Of a stretch of DNA of 64,000 nt, positions 12,008-23,329 are shown in pieces. The notes beneath the pieces are model-generated. The model searched no databases. It was not told where the DNA came from and was given only the letters and a program-made list of their open reading frames with translations. The first letter of the stretch is position 1. The number at the start of each line of letters is the position of its first letter. Location: the NCBI RefSeq assembly GCF_009730915.1, contig NC_052472.1, positions 1,178,001-1,242,000 of the forward strand. The letters are read 5' to 3'. The stretch comes from Dioscorea cayenensis subsp. rotundata. Taxonomy: Eukaryota; Streptophyta; Magnoliopsida; Dioscoreales; Dioscoreaceae. The position numbers and the translations under genes were made by a program.

Positions 12008-15000
12008 ATGCGTTTCATTGTTGGAACAGCCTTCAAATTGCCTCGGAAACCATCAAAATCAAATCTTTCCTTCTTTTCTTCTGCTCAGAACTCTGAAAGA
12101 TCCAACCTGGCGTTGGAGATTGAAGGTTGTAGAGTCATCAAGGAAGGGGAAGCTCAGGTCCTCTTGGATGACAGTAATGGCGTTTTCTGCAACAAGGCTC
12201 AGGTCCTTCTTTCTCGTAAAAATCATTCCTTTCTCATAAAAATGTGCCCTTTTCTTGGGGTGTTTTTTTGATGTTTTAATTGGTTGTGTCGTTGTGTTGC
12301 TTAAATGGATTGGCTTGTGTTTGTATAGATTTTCTTTTAAACTTGTTCTCTGGTTCACTTTTGATCATTTTAATTTTAAATGTAGCTGTTTTGGTGTTCC
12401 TATGGTTACAATTTATTGTTCTGGTGTTTTCATTGAATACCCATTTGTCAAAATTTGATCTTTTTGATTGGCTTTGTTTGCCTACTGTGATGGTTTTCAG
12501 TTGCTGCTCTTGTGAACTTCGTCTCAGTGGAATTACATATTCCTATGTCAAACTAGGTAGAAATTAGATACTTAACTATATTCATTCTTTTGCTTTATAT
12601 TCTTAATAATTCTTGAATGTTGAATTGTTAATTAAATAGTACTGATCATTTGGTTTGTTTTGCCACTACTTTGAGTTGCCTCTGAGTAAATTGTGCTTTG
12701 GATTTCTGAAATTTTGATAAGGGCCAGCATCTAGAGTATACATTGAAACATTGTTTTTACTTAATCAGGTTAACAACAGAGACATGTCTATTGCTGTTTT
12801 GCGGACATTTATTGCCAAACGCAAGGAAGAACATGCTTCAAAGTTCTGTAGGGAGAATGTAAATGATCCACTTAAGAGCCATCAAGAACTTAAAGAACCA
12901 ATGGTTCTTGAGGTACAATATATTCAAAATTTTTTTCTAGGACTTGTCTTATGAAGCATAGCAATGGGTATAAAAGCTGGCTCAAACATGTAGTGTATTT
13001 CACTTATCATTTATGTGTAGGCTTTGGCTGCTTCGGGATTAAGAGCGATACGTTATGCCCAAGAAGTAGAAGGCATAAGCCAAGTCATTGCTCTAGATAG
13101 CGATAAAGGTGCTTTTAATCTGCTTTTTTTTCCCTCTAGGATCATATCCTGCCCTGTTATCTTGCTTCCTAAGGAAGTTGTTATGGATTGAATTTGTTAA
13201 AGTACATGGCTTGATTTTTGAACAGCTTCTGTTGATGCTTGCAAGAGGAACATACAATTTAATGGCTCTGTAGCAAGTTCAAAAGTGGAAGTTCATCTTG
13301 TGGATGCTCGAGTTCACATGTTAACCCACCCAAAAGAATTTGATGTTGTATGTAATTCCAGTAACTCTTGTATTCCACTTACGCCATCTTTTTGGTGTTC
13401 CTTGATTGTGTGCAAGTAATGATTATTACTATTCAGGTGGATATTGATCCGTACGGATCACCTTCCATATTCTTGGATTCGGCAGTTCAATCAGTAGCCG
13501 ACGGGGGCATGCTAATGTGCACAGCTACCGACATGGCGGTGCTCTGTGGGGATGACCGGGAAGTTTGTTATTCCAAGTTAGTTTTACTGTATTCTTTACC
13601 TTCTGAAATAGAACTTTAGTTTACTCCATCCTTATTTGAGTTACAATGGTAGACAGGTATGGTTCATACCCTCTGAAAGGAAAATACTGCCATGAAATGG
13701 CTTTGAGAATCCTTCTCGCATCAATTGAGGTATTTGAGATGTCTTTATCTAATTTTCGTTTATTAATTTCCTTATCCTTTCAAAATTGACCTTTCATGGT
13801 TTCATTAATCAGAGTCATGCAAATCGATATAAGCGTCACATTGTTCCTGTCCTCTCTGTATATATGGATTTCTATATCCGGGTCTTTGTACGCATTTTCA
13901 CGTATGTTTCCTATTTCTTATCAAATAGTTCTTTTGTGATTAGCAATTACATGATGTGTTTTTTAATCTAAAGGTCTGGAAGTGCCATGAAGGAGACTCC
14001 TCTTAAACTCTCATATGTCTACCAATGTGTTGGTTGTGATTCATTCCATCTGCAGTGTCTCGGCAGAACTTTTACGAAGGTACATTTTTTGTTTAGTACT
14101 CACTTTACCTCATTTCACAAACCCATTTCCTTTTTCTCGGTGTCCTAGAACAATAATGTGAGATATGCTCCTGCATTCGGGTCCTCTTTGTCGACAAAAG
14201 AGTGCGGTGATTGTGGAAGGAAATTCACCATTGGTGGGCCAATATGGTCCGCTCCAATCCATAACCATGATTGGGTTGTTTCCACATTATCAGATGTTAT
14301 AGCAATGAAGAATAGATATCCTGCGTATGATAGAATCTCTGCTGTACTAACAACAATCTCCGAGTACAATGTCACATTTTGGTCAGTTTCTATTCAATCC
14401 TCAAATTTCACCTTGCTAATTGAACCAATATGATTTTTGTCGCTTAGGAATTGCCAGATGCCGCTCTTTTCCTCAACCTCCACAACTTGTCTGCAACAGT
14501 CAAGTGTGATTCCCCTCGGCACTCATGTTCCGCTCTGCAGTGATCAACGCTGGGTATCACATCTCTGGCACCCACATTACTCCGCTCGGGCTTAAATCAG
14601 ACGCGCCCATGAGTGTCATTTGGGACATCATGCGTTGTTGGGTGAAATATTATTCTACTCATTTTGATCATTCTTTCAATTTGTCTCTCGTTTTTTACTT
14701 CTACTAAAATTGTCATGATTTCAGGTTAAAACACGGAAAGTAAAAGATCAACCATCAGATCAACCTGGCGCAGCTATCCTTGCAAAGGAACCAACTCTGC
14801 AAGTGAGTTCTTTGCTGATATGCTTTTGTTGTATAACCAATGATCAAGAACACTATTTAATTGAAATTTATGAACCTCCATTGCATCAATAAAATGAGAT
14901 TACGTCTGTATAGATAGCAGATAATTGACACAAGTACGCAATGTATCAAGCTATTTTCTTATTAGATGAATGTTAAACTCTACAGGTGAATTTTAAAAAA

Positions 15001-15168
15001 GCCGTCGGAGCTGTTAGCAAAGCACAAGCTAACAACATTGCGAGGTTTCTTCCAAAACCCGAAAAAAATTGGGGGCCTAAGATCAGGGCAGGAAGGCGGA
15101 TTATCGCTACGAAGCATGCTTCGATCTTGGGCTGCAAAAACATCGTTACCGATGATACGGGTTCATGA
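12008..15168 (+). CDS. TRM1: tRNA (guanine-26-N2) dimethyltransferase TRM1 (copy 1)
   Basis: This enzyme uses S-adenosylmethionine to form N2,N2-dimethylguanosine at position 26 of tRNAs. Twelve exons: 12008-12202, 12769-12912, 13021-13108, 13226-13347, 13437-13576, 13657-13729, 13813-13901, 13974-14079, 14149-14363, 14448-14641, 14725-14802 and 14986-15168, about 540 residues. Landmarks are [10 protein letters not shown] and [10 protein letters not shown] near the start, the SAM-binding [13 protein letters not shown] and ALDSDKASVDA, the [10 protein letters not shown] catalytic motif, paired cysteines (CVGC, CGDC) of the C-terminal zinc-type region, and [10 protein letters not shown] near the end. 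The first 30 residues (from [10 protein letters not shown]) are rich in R/K/S and lack acidic residues, so they could be an organelle transit peptide. Two defects: exon 10 breaks frame at a C run (14512-14515), and the exon 9/10 junction keeps frame only if one G is missing at 14364. Both look like homopolymer undercalls. Confidence 0.93.
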
Positions 15169-15622
15169 AAAATTTAGGGTGATGAATTGAAGTTGTGGGT
15201 CTCCAATTTTTGCTTGTACACAGTCTGCATGCATGTAATTAACTCGGAAATTAACCTGCAAATTTTGAAAGTACATAATTGCATTCCTCTCTGTATTGTA
15301 TGTTTTAATTTTTATCTTCTCAATATTATAACTGTCTCTGTAGATTTTACTTTCATCTTGTCCATTCTTGTTCCATTGTACATTTTTTTAGAATTAAATA
15401 TTTTGACTATTTTTAGCTTATTTACCTGTAAATTTTATAATACTAAATTAAATGAAAATATTATAAGATATATAACAACACAACTCCAACATTCATCTAA
15501 TTTTTTTTTAAAAAAAATTGTTTAGGGAAATTAATAAACAATTTTTTCAGTATTACATTTTTTTATTAATAAATCATTAAAATATAATCAAACACACAAT
15601 TATTATAATTAAGTGAATATAA

Positions 15623-15698
<76 letters not shown>

Positions 15699-16590
15699 AC
15701 TAAGTAGTTTTTTATCAGAGAAAAAGGAACAGGGTGGGGCAAGGTAAAAATTCGCCTTAATCGAAATAAATCAGGTAATAAATCACGGATTTGCATAAGT
15801 TTTTGCCATCCCTAATTCAGATTACTTCAAATTGATTTGTTATATGGTAGTGCTATTTATGTGCATTGTTGATACATTTAATATATATATATATATACAC
15901 ACACCAGAGGAAGTTCAAAATGAAGGAGAAAAACGTATAAATTAAAAATAGATTAATCCAATAGATCAAGAAAAAAAGTTGCGTTTGAGCTGGAATTAGA
16001 GTGTGCTAATATTTAAGTATACAAGATTTTTTTATATTAATCTTAAATTTAAATTTAATTTATTATTATTTTTGGGAAAGATTGAGACAAAAAAAGATAT
16101 AAAAACGGCCAATTCTAATATTTAAGTAATTTTTATTAATTAATAATATTTATTTATATGTATTTAATTTGAGAACCAATAAAAAAATAAAATTATTATT
16201 ACGTATAAACTAATAATTTTATTTTCTTAATGCATACTATTCATGATTCTTCCTTAACATGCTGATTAATTAGGATGAAAACTAACATAAATTAATACAT
16301 ATATAGATTCCACTTAATTATAAATTGACACACAAACATGGCATGATGTTAAGTTGATGAATAATCAAATCCAAATAACACAAATAAATATGACATCTAG
16401 CTAATTAACTTCATATTCCACACAATAATATATAAATCATCAACCATATATAACAACAAAGAACAACATATTTAGTAACATGATCATCAGCTTTATTTAG
16501 TTATGTTATCAAACCACCACATGATAACATGCATGACATATATATGCATGCTTATTCCATCCCCTCTTACATAATTATTCATTTCTTGAT
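15169..16590. other. Spacer between TRM1 and the Kunitz cluster
   Basis: The TRM1 3' untranslated region is followed by AT-rich sequence with a long (TA)n at 15629-15694. Sequence from about 16330 resembles the 3' flank of the other Kunitz genes. No gene is seen. Confidence 0.7.
15629..15694. repeat. (TA)n microsatellite
   Basis: Uninterrupted TA repeat of about 33 units downstream of TRM1. Confidence 0.95.
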
Positions 16591-16591
16591 C

Positions 16592-17202
16592 TCATGCCTT
16601 CCTAAACTGGACAGGAAGCACACTCTCATCATATCTAAACAAACTCAACCAACGTTGATCTTCCACAATGTCAACGTTCAAAAGCCCACAAGTAGGATTA
16701 CAGTCATTGCACACAGTAGGGCAAAAGGCAAGCCTGTAAACTTCCATGTGTCTCTCTATCCTGAACCAAAAGTTCAGTGATGCTTGATTTCCAGAGACTC
16801 CTGTATATCCTCCTGTTGAAACATATGCTCTGCTGAAGACTTCATCGGCTTCGGCGAGCCTCCAGACTGTCGAGAACGCCTCGCATGTTGTCGTTGACGT
16901 CGAAAATGCAATGTTCACGTCTTCATCATAATTAATAGTGACAATGTCTTGGCTTACACGAGTGAAGGTCACTGGAATACCTGAGTCTCCCTACTTGAGG
17001 GAGATTGAGCTATACTGAGAGGGCATGAACCATTCCTGCCTGCTAGAGTGAACCCTCCGGCAACGTCGGTGTTCCGGGGACGATGTAGTACTGTCTGTCA
17101 GTCCTTATCGGCTCGCCATCGGTGTCGAGGACGTAGATGTTTTTGTGCTGCTGAGATGGTGATGATGGAGAGAAAGATTGGGAAGAGGAGGAGCTTGATC
17201 AT
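16592..17202 (-). pseudogene. Kunitz/miraculin-like protease inhibitor 1, frameshifted
   Basis: Single-exon secreted Kunitz (STI) family gene. The start ATG at 17202 opens a signal peptide (MIKLLLFPIFLSIITISAA), and the stop is at 16592-16594. The Kunitz landmarks YVLDTDGEP, QYYIVPG, NGSCPLS, STVWRL, NFWFRIE, FCPTVCNDCNPTCG and VQFRKA are all present, but in three different frames. Shifts fall just after the signal peptide (A run near 17147), after the VPG motif near 17070, and near 16990 before the long intact C-terminal half. Each is explained by one missing or extra base. It may be a young pseudogene or error-bearing sequence of a working gene. Such proteins bind serine proteases or serve in storage and defence. 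Its flanks and TATA match the next copy. Confidence 0.85.
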
Positions 17203-17271
17203 GTTTGTGTTTGATGGTATTAGGTTTTCTTTAATTTGGGTGGTGGCAAATTGATGAGGTTGGGAAGGCAT

Positions 17272-17280
17272 GTATTTATA
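17272..17280 (-). promoter_or_regulatory. TATA box of Kunitz gene 1
   Basis: TATAAATAC on the minus strand lies about 70 bp upstream of the start codon. The other three Kunitz genes have TATA elements at similar distances. Confidence 0.6.
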
Positions 17281-17289
17281 GAGAGAGTT

Positions 17290-20200
17290 GATAAAAAGTT
17301 GATTGGATTTTTGCTTTCAATTATTGTTTTGACATTGAAAATGAGATGTGTACATATTCATATGTCTATCTTGCTTTAGATGTTGTCCATACGTGGGAGG
17401 AGACTAGTTGAATATATATATACAACCATGCAGAAAAGAAAAGTTGTTTGGATTGGAGTCTTGTGTCTCTAGCTATTATCTATTTGAGTTATCCATTTCA
17501 TAAATGATATCATGCATTACAGCTCTAAAGTTTTGTACACATATGCCGCTCTTCCATATTCATCCTAAAATGTATTTATACATATTAATTATATATGAAA
17601 CCTAAATCATATGCCAATTCTCTGCCATGCATGTTCTTCCTAAAATATATATATATATATATATATATTATGTAACCTAAAAATTGTGGCAATAGGTAAG
17701 TAATAGTATCTTTTACTTCTTTTAAAGGCTTAAAATTCGCCTTAATTTGATTAAAACATGATTGAGGGTTTTTCTTTTAAAACATAATTAAAAATTTACC
17801 ATGTGTGTATATGAGGTGGTTTGTACATGTTAAGGGAAAACTTAAATACCTTTAAAATTATGTCAAAATATCAATTTTTTTTTTTTAAAGAAGATATGTA
17901 TGAGATAATGAAATAAGAGGCAAAACAAAATAGTGATATTTACTTCTGCTTTGATTATGTTTTTAAGATGCAGCGGATATAGTGATAATTATTTTCTATT
18001 ATGTATTATTATTATTATTATTTTTTATCTTGGCTAATTAAGACAAATACAATCACATTTCTAAGTGCTATGAATGCGATTTGGGAAATTTTCAACATGG
18101 GTATTTTACATGGTTATTGTTACTGCATGCATGGGTGTGTTTAAATCCATGTAACTCTCATGAATTTTAACTAAAGAACACAAGCATTATACACGAAGAA
18201 ATCATCTTGTCTGGTTCCCTAACTAGGATATTCACTGGTCATCCTTATCATATTTTGACACGTGTCTTATTAAATATTGTTATTTTTTTATGTTGCGATT
18301 GATAGTAATATGGAGACATATGCAAACTGTGATTTACTTGAAAAATCCAAGAAGCTTGGTTTGTTCCTTTAATCTACTAAAGAAGAGGATTAATTGAGCT
18401 TGATTTAACATACTTGTAAGCTTAATTTGTCAGCAATTTCTTTTTTTGTTCGTGAAGCTTTAATTAATGTGGTAGATTTAAGCTTTGTAAAAGTTGTACA
18501 CATAATTTTCAACATTATAGTGAAATTTTCTCATCGTCTCTGCCCATGAACGTATAAGTTAAATCCTTGTATTCTTATTAGATTGCTTTTTACACTATCA
18601 CTTCTTGCGAGTTAATTAATTTGTGAAGCATATTAGCTGGCCTTATCAACTGTCCATCACCTCAACATTAAGGCTATGTACAAATATGTCTAAAAAAAAA
18701 TGCCTTCCAGAGTTTGAAAGAGTGCAATTAGTTAAAGGCATAAGAGTAGATTCATATTATAATAAAGTACAGAAGTCATATATAAGAGATACCCATCTAT
18801 ATTAGGATAATTTTTTTTTTTTATAAATTATCAATATATATAATATATAAATTAATAGAAGAACATATGATCAGCTAGATGAAAATTAAGCGGTATTAGA
18901 TGTAAGTGATACAACAGCAGAGTACGTCAAAACCGCTAAAAGAATATATAGTTTGGAGACTAATTTATTACGTTAACTTGAATGAAGTAATACTTCAGCT
19001 AATTAACCATCCATCGTCATTCCTTTCATTTTTTTAGCACTAATGATGTTAAAAGAATATATAGGTCATAGAGTGACTAACTTATATTGGAGATGCACAC
19101 ATTTCACTTATTGGTTTAATATTAAATTGCTCATTTGTGTGTGGGAGCTGTGATAAATCCTAATTGGTTCTCTTTTACTCAAATGACAAAAGAGAAAAAT
19201 AATCAAAAATAACATTCAAAGTGTACATAAGCTTTTAGATTAAATGATGATAAAATTAGATATAAAAATTATAGATTAATATTGTTCATTTATATAAATT
19301 TTTGTGAACCAATATAATTGATTAAAAATTATTAATGATATAAATTAATTATAAATTGCTTTTTTCTTAATGGATTATTTATAAATTATTTCTTGAAAAA
19401 GAAAAACTGATGAGTAGGATGAGAAGGCATTAATTAATCATGCATTTAAACTTACAAATTTCATACACAAATGTGACATGATGTTGAGGTCTAATATGAA
19501 CGTCGATCTTAGTTTATATTCTTAGTTAATATTCTAGACAAATAAATCATCAACAGAAATATAAAATGCAACATTTGGTGGAGATAATTAACCTCAATAT
19601 TTAAAAATTATTTTAAGCTTAAAATAGGACTTACTTTCAATTTGAATACTCCCTCCCGTTCCTTTTTGCGTGTAACATTTACTTGATTCACACCGATTAA
19701 AAAAAATTAGTTAAAATTAGTTGGTTACCTATATGTTATAAAAAATTTCATTACTTTCAAAAACTACCCCTATTAAAACCCCATTAGTAGAGTATGTAAT
19801 TCAATGCATAGTTGATTGTGATTTATTTAACATTGTACAAGCACATTAAATTAAAAGTTAAATTTAAAAAAAATTATTTAAATGATGCACAAAATTTCTA
19901 ATATGACAAGTAAAAAATAACAGAGAAGAACTCCAAAATATGACAATTTAAAAAAGAACTGAGAGAAATCTTATTAGAATTCCGTGTATGATCATATTTG
20001 GGAATGTTAGTCTAGCTCATTTCTCTTTTTTTTTTATTTTTTAAGTTAAATTATTTCTTGGTGGTTCAACTTGTTTCTACTTTTTTTTTTTTTCTCCATG
20101 ATCTTTAGTTATAGTATTGTTGCACGGTTATATATTTTTACCCTTGCATAGCTTTTATATTTTATTTATTTCTTATTTAATATATTTTGGGTGATTTATT

Positions 20201-20370
20201 CACTGTTTGCAACACAAAAATAAAAAATAAAAAATAAAGAAAATCAAACAACACAGTAATATGATCAACTTTAACATGATCAAGTTTATGTATCATATTA
20301 AACTAAACCATCACATGCATGCATAATGCATGGTTATTCCATTCCATTCCCTCCATCCAAACATTGTTGC
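17290..20370. other. Spacer between Kunitz genes 1 and 2
   Basis: AT-rich, no gene seen. It includes (TA)n at 17645-17668, a Stowaway-like MITE candidate (19649-19966), and from about 19430 a stretch resembling the 3' flank of Kunitz gene 1, showing that the duplicated unit includes flanking DNA. Confidence 0.6.
19649..19966. mobile_element. Stowaway-like MITE (Tc1/mariner type), degenerate
   Basis: After a TA dinucleotide the left end reads CTCCCTCCCGTTCCTTTTTG, close to the Stowaway terminus (CTCCCTCCGT). The right end on the opposite strand reads TCTCTCAGTTCTTTTTTAAA. Inside each end lie related GTAACATTT and GTCATATTT stretches. About 318 bp, no coding capacity. The TA target duplication is clear only on the left. 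Confidence 0.5.
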
Positions 20371-20375
20371 TTTTT

Positions 20376-20980
20376 TCATGCCCTTTTAAACTGGACTGGG
20401 AAACATCTCTCATTAGATCCAGTCAAAACCAACCAACGATGACATTCCACAACCTCAACACTCAAAACTCCACACTGAGGAATACCACACTGATCATGAC
20501 ACTCATTAGGGCAAAAGCCAAGCCTGTAAACATTCATATACTGTTCTATCCTGAACCAATTGTCCACTGTTCCTTGCAGAGGGTTTCCTGTATATTTTGA
20601 GGTTGAAACATGATACCTGTTGGAAACTTCATCAGGACCTGTGATCCTCCAGCCCGTCGACTCTGCGCACATCGAAGTCGAAAAGGAAATGTATATGTTA
20701 TCTCCAAGACCAATAAGGTCCTTATGAGGGTTTGCAATAGTGAAGATCACAGGTAAGCCTAAGTCTCCATTATTGGGAGATTGAGCTACATTGAGAGGGC
20801 ATGAACCATTGTTGCTTTCCAGAGTGAGCCCTCCGGCATCATCGGTGATCCCCGGGACAATGTAGTACTGAACGCCGGGAACTAGAGGATTGCCATCGGT
20901 GTCACAGACGTTGTATAGTAGTCATGTGCTGTGGCAACGGTGATGATGGATAGGATGACAGAGAGGAGGAGGAACTTCAT
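20376..20980 (-). pseudogene. Kunitz/miraculin-like protease inhibitor 2, one frameshift
   Basis: Single-exon Kunitz gene with ATG at 20978-20980, a signal peptide (MKFLLLSVILSIITVATA) and stop at 20376-20378. One frame break occurs about ten residues after the predicted cleavage site (near 20910). From VCDTDGNPLV onward a single frame runs to the stop, with VQYYIVPGITDDAGG, NGSCPLN, RITGPDEVS, DNWFRIEQYM, FCPNECHDQCGIPQCG and VQFKRA. The usual STVW is STGW here. If the one break is a sequencing error this is a normal gene of about 200 residues. Expected role: secreted or vacuolar inhibitor or storage protein. Confidence 0.87.
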
Positions 20981-21045
20981 GTTTGTGTTTGATGGAATTA
21001 GGGTCTGTAGATGCATGATGTCAAATGGATGAGGTTGAGAAGATG

Positions 21046-21055
21046 TGTATATATA
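21046..21055 (-). promoter_or_regulatory. TATA box of Kunitz gene 2
   Basis: TATATATACA on the minus strand, about 68 bp upstream of the start codon, in a context shared with Kunitz gene 1 (the flank reads GGTTGAGAAG against GGTTGGGAAG). Confidence 0.6.
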
Positions 21056-21059
21056 GTGA

Positions 21060-21240
21060 TCATAGTTGATAAAAAGTTGCTTGGCTTTTTCTTTCATTCA
21101 TGAGATGTGTATAGATATATACTTATCTTCTTGCTTTAAATGTTATTCATATCCATGCATAGGAGACTATTTGCATATTGCTACAAATTAAGAAAACTTG
21201 TCTGGAGTATTTATGTGTTTTAATTTATGTGCATATATAT

Positions 21241-21293
<53 letters not shown>

Positions 21294-22990
21294 ATTTCAT
21301 AAATTATATCATGCATGACAGCTCTATAGTTTTGTACATATCCTTAAAAAGTATATGTATACGTATTATGTCATGAGGCCTAATCGCTCCCGATTTCCTC
21401 ACCTTAGTGGTCCCAGCGAAGAGTTAAAGTATGCAAGAGACTTAGGCTTATCTTTAAAATTAATTATGTGGAAATATTTTTTTTCTCTTTTTATAATATA
21501 TAGAAGATATGTAATTAATTAATTGTATACCACTAACATGTAAGTTATTAGTAAGTGTATTAGTCGGTCAAATAATAGATTGTGCTTTACAAATAAGATG
21601 AATCCCACAAGGATTAGAATTACTAGTAGTAACTCCTCTTATATTTTTTTACTATAGATTAATCAGGTTGCTAAATCAAAAATTAAATAGAATTAAAAGT
21701 ATATATAAACTAAGTGATTAGAAGATAAATAAAATGAAAGACAATACCTAAATTCTAATCGAATGAAAGCTTGATTGTTTGGACCATGGAGATGCTTAGT
21801 TTATGCTAATTAATTAATACCTCTCTCGAGACTACTAGCTAGCACCTAATTTCACACAAAGATCAATTGAAATATTTTTTTCTAATCTGACCTATGTACC
21901 ATTGCATTACGTCCTATGAATCACTCTAATAGGATTAAAAACATTCCACTGATCCCTAATTTTAATTCGGAAGAGTTGTGACACTAAATTTCTACAACTT
22001 CCTTCAATTATACGAGATCTATACATAAAGATATTTCAATTTCATGCGCAACTTAAATATGAATCAAAGCTCTTGCTATAATTTTGGTTTAAGCATCAAA
22101 GCTCACATAGACAAATTGCAAACAAATATATAAAACCAGTATAAAAGTATTAAATTACACTTTTATACTAGAGCTCAAGTATCCGGATACCCAAGGAGTT
22201 TAGTTCCTCATCTTAGCTAGATGTTCTCCATTAACAACCAAGTAAAAGACAATAAAATAAAACATAATGTAAAGTTCCCTTGAATTCCAAGGCCAATTGA
22301 TGGAAACACTTTTTTGGGGACTCGACATTGCTCCCAATATATATATATATATATATATCTCGTCCAAGTGATGCCGCTGAAGCCACCTGAGATCTATCAC
22401 AATAACTCCTTTAAACGTTAGATGGGCTACTTGCAAAATAGGTGCAAAAGATTGAACAAAGTGCAAAAGTCCCTAACAAAATTGCGACTAGTCTTTTTAT
22501 TCCTTGATTATTGAACACGTGTGTGTTTAGACCTTGCAATTAAACCTTAAGACACTGGGAGTGAAGTTCTCGATAAACTATGGCAAAACAATGATTTTTC
22601 TTTTTTATTTACATGCCCGTCTGTGCCTATATAGCTTCCAAGAAATTGCTATAGTAGTTCTACTGCAACTTTGATGCTAGCTAGTGCTTTACTACAATAA
22701 GAAATTTAATTTTTTTATCAACCATGAAAAAGTCAATCAAGAGAAATTGAAGAATAAAAATTCCTATATTTTATTTTCGTATGTGTGAATATATATAGAC
22801 ATTTGATTCATGTTGTTTTTTGTTCTAGGATCTAACTTCAAATCTTCGGTGATCAAAAATGATACAATGTTGAAGAGGATTGTTGTTCTGTACTTATAAA
22901 ATGGAGAACAAACTTTATGAATATCTTGCTCAGTTACTACTGGGCAGAGAACCATCCATTAAAAACATTTTCAAAAGTTTTCCGTCATCA
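21060..22990. other. Spacer upstream of Kunitz gene 2, unassigned repeat-like sequence
   Basis: (TA)n at about 21233-21291. From about 21540 to 22560 the sequence is less AT-rich, with short phrases such as AATCCCACAAGG that recall non-coding LTR elements, but I could not define ends or a pair. No gene is seen. Confidence 0.4.
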
Positions 22991-23257
22991 TGTTAGAGTC
23001 CCAATACAAAAAGTAGCTTTTAATCTTAACCTATTACAAAATATAGCATAATTAAGACATTGTCAATACAATGAAGATCACAACTCCATGCTTCCATTGG
23101 ATGTAATGGCGGTGAGGCAAACTCAGTGGCCTTTAAAGTTGAGTGGAGAATCTGGGCATTCATTGCCCAGTTGATAAGTCAGCTGCTTCTAAAACTCCTT
23201 CCAATTCATTATTGACCAGTCAACTCCACCTAAAATATTTTCAAGCAACTTGCAACA
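22991..23257 (-). repeat. 3' LTR of the Copia element
   Basis: Direct repeat of 27296-27572. On the element strand it begins TGTTGCAAGTTGCTTG and ends near GGGACTCTAACA. Confidence 0.8.
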
Positions 23258-23329
23258 TCCTTCCCTGCTTGAAAAGTCTTCAACTCCTAACAAAGCTCTT
23301 AAATAATGGTGCTTCTTCACAGGCAGAGA

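Larger units (their letters stand above)
1..12687. repeat. Left copy of a 12.7-kb duplicated block
   Basis: Position 1 aligns with 51243, and the match runs without interruption to the right window edge (about 12687 with 64000). It holds the RING 3' end, the YABBY gene, the long spacer and TRM1 exon 1. Differences are scattered substitutions plus many short indels, concentrated in roughly 2500-8700, with length changes in simple repeats. The true left end lies outside the window. Whether this is a real duplication or a duplicated allele in the assembly cannot be settled here. Confidence 0.95.

Noticed and set aside
16529-20600. Plus-strand open frames opposite Kunitz genes 1 and 2 (16529-16780, 20319-20600)
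   Set aside because: Antisense shadows of Kunitz coding sequence with no homology of their own.
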